A stretch of DNA of 5,553 nt from Candidatus Fischerbacteria bacterium RBG_13_37_8 (lineage in GTDB: Bacteria; Acidobacteriota; HRBIN11; MFGW01), in NCBI GenBank assembly GCA_001780385.1, contig MFGW01000154.1:13386-18938 (forward strand), given 5' to 3'. Positions 5,542 to 5,553 of this stretch are shown here, one piece after another. Under the pieces are notes generated by a model. That model had not been told where the DNA came from, searched no databases, and worked only from the letters and a program-made list of their open reading frames with translations. A program made the position numbers and the translations under genes. Every line of letters starts with the position of its first letter. Position 1 is the first letter of the stretch.

Positions 5542-5553
5542 ATGAAAGAAGTT
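5542..5553 (+). CDS. Possible start of a following gene, cut by the window end
   Basis: ATG AAA GAA GTT begins 24 bases after the coaBC stop, with AAAGG (5527-5531) 10 bases upstream. Only four codons are visible, so neither reality nor function can be judged. Confidence 0.25.

Overview
This is a bacterial chromosomal window with two divergent blocks. A two-gene block on the minus strand fills about 1-3110. A plus-strand block of a lipoprotein gene and two housekeeping genes (rpoZ, coaBC) fills 3417-5517. The divergent intergenic region between them (3111-3416) holds promoters and inverted repeats. Clear Shine-Dalgarno sequences, sigma70-like promoter boxes and the rpoZ-coaBC linkage say bacterium. 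I cannot name the taxon. The secreted Kp43-like subtilisin with a long prodomain, the BtrH-like protein and the rather AT-rich composition would suit an uncultured or environmental lineage (candidate phylum or former deltaproteobacterial type), but that is inference.

Minus strand, in order of transcription: a strong promoter (TTGACT-17 bp-TATCAT, 3213-3241), a leader of about 95 nt, then a 354-residue protein with a BtrH N-terminal domain plus DUF4872 (2046-3110). Five bases later comes a secreted S8 (subtilisin, Kp43-like) protease that runs off the left edge of the window. The protease frame is open for 680 codons except for one amber codon (1660-1662), which separates signal peptide and prodomain from the catalytic part. 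All catalytic residues downstream of the stop are intact.

Intergenic 3111-3416: a 45-bp imperfect palindrome with GGGGACAG/CTGTCCCC ends, resembling REP-type elements, lies directly behind the -35 box of the minus-strand promoter. Nearer the plus-strand gene there is a long dyad (3356-3382) and a TATAAT box (3390-3395).

Plus strand: an unassigned small lipoprotein of 164 residues, then rpoZ (RNA polymerase omega) and coaBC (bifunctional phosphopantothenoylcysteine synthetase/decarboxylase, coenzyme A synthesis). The rpoZ-coaBC pair is a conserved bacterial arrangement. Here the usual upstream partner gmk is not next to it. The last 36 bases may include the start of another gene. I saw no tRNA, rRNA, CRISPR array or complete insertion sequence.

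The points most worth following are the single amber codon in an otherwise intact protease, the coupling of a BtrH/DUF4872 acyltransferase-like protein to a secreted protease, and the structured divergent intergenic region.
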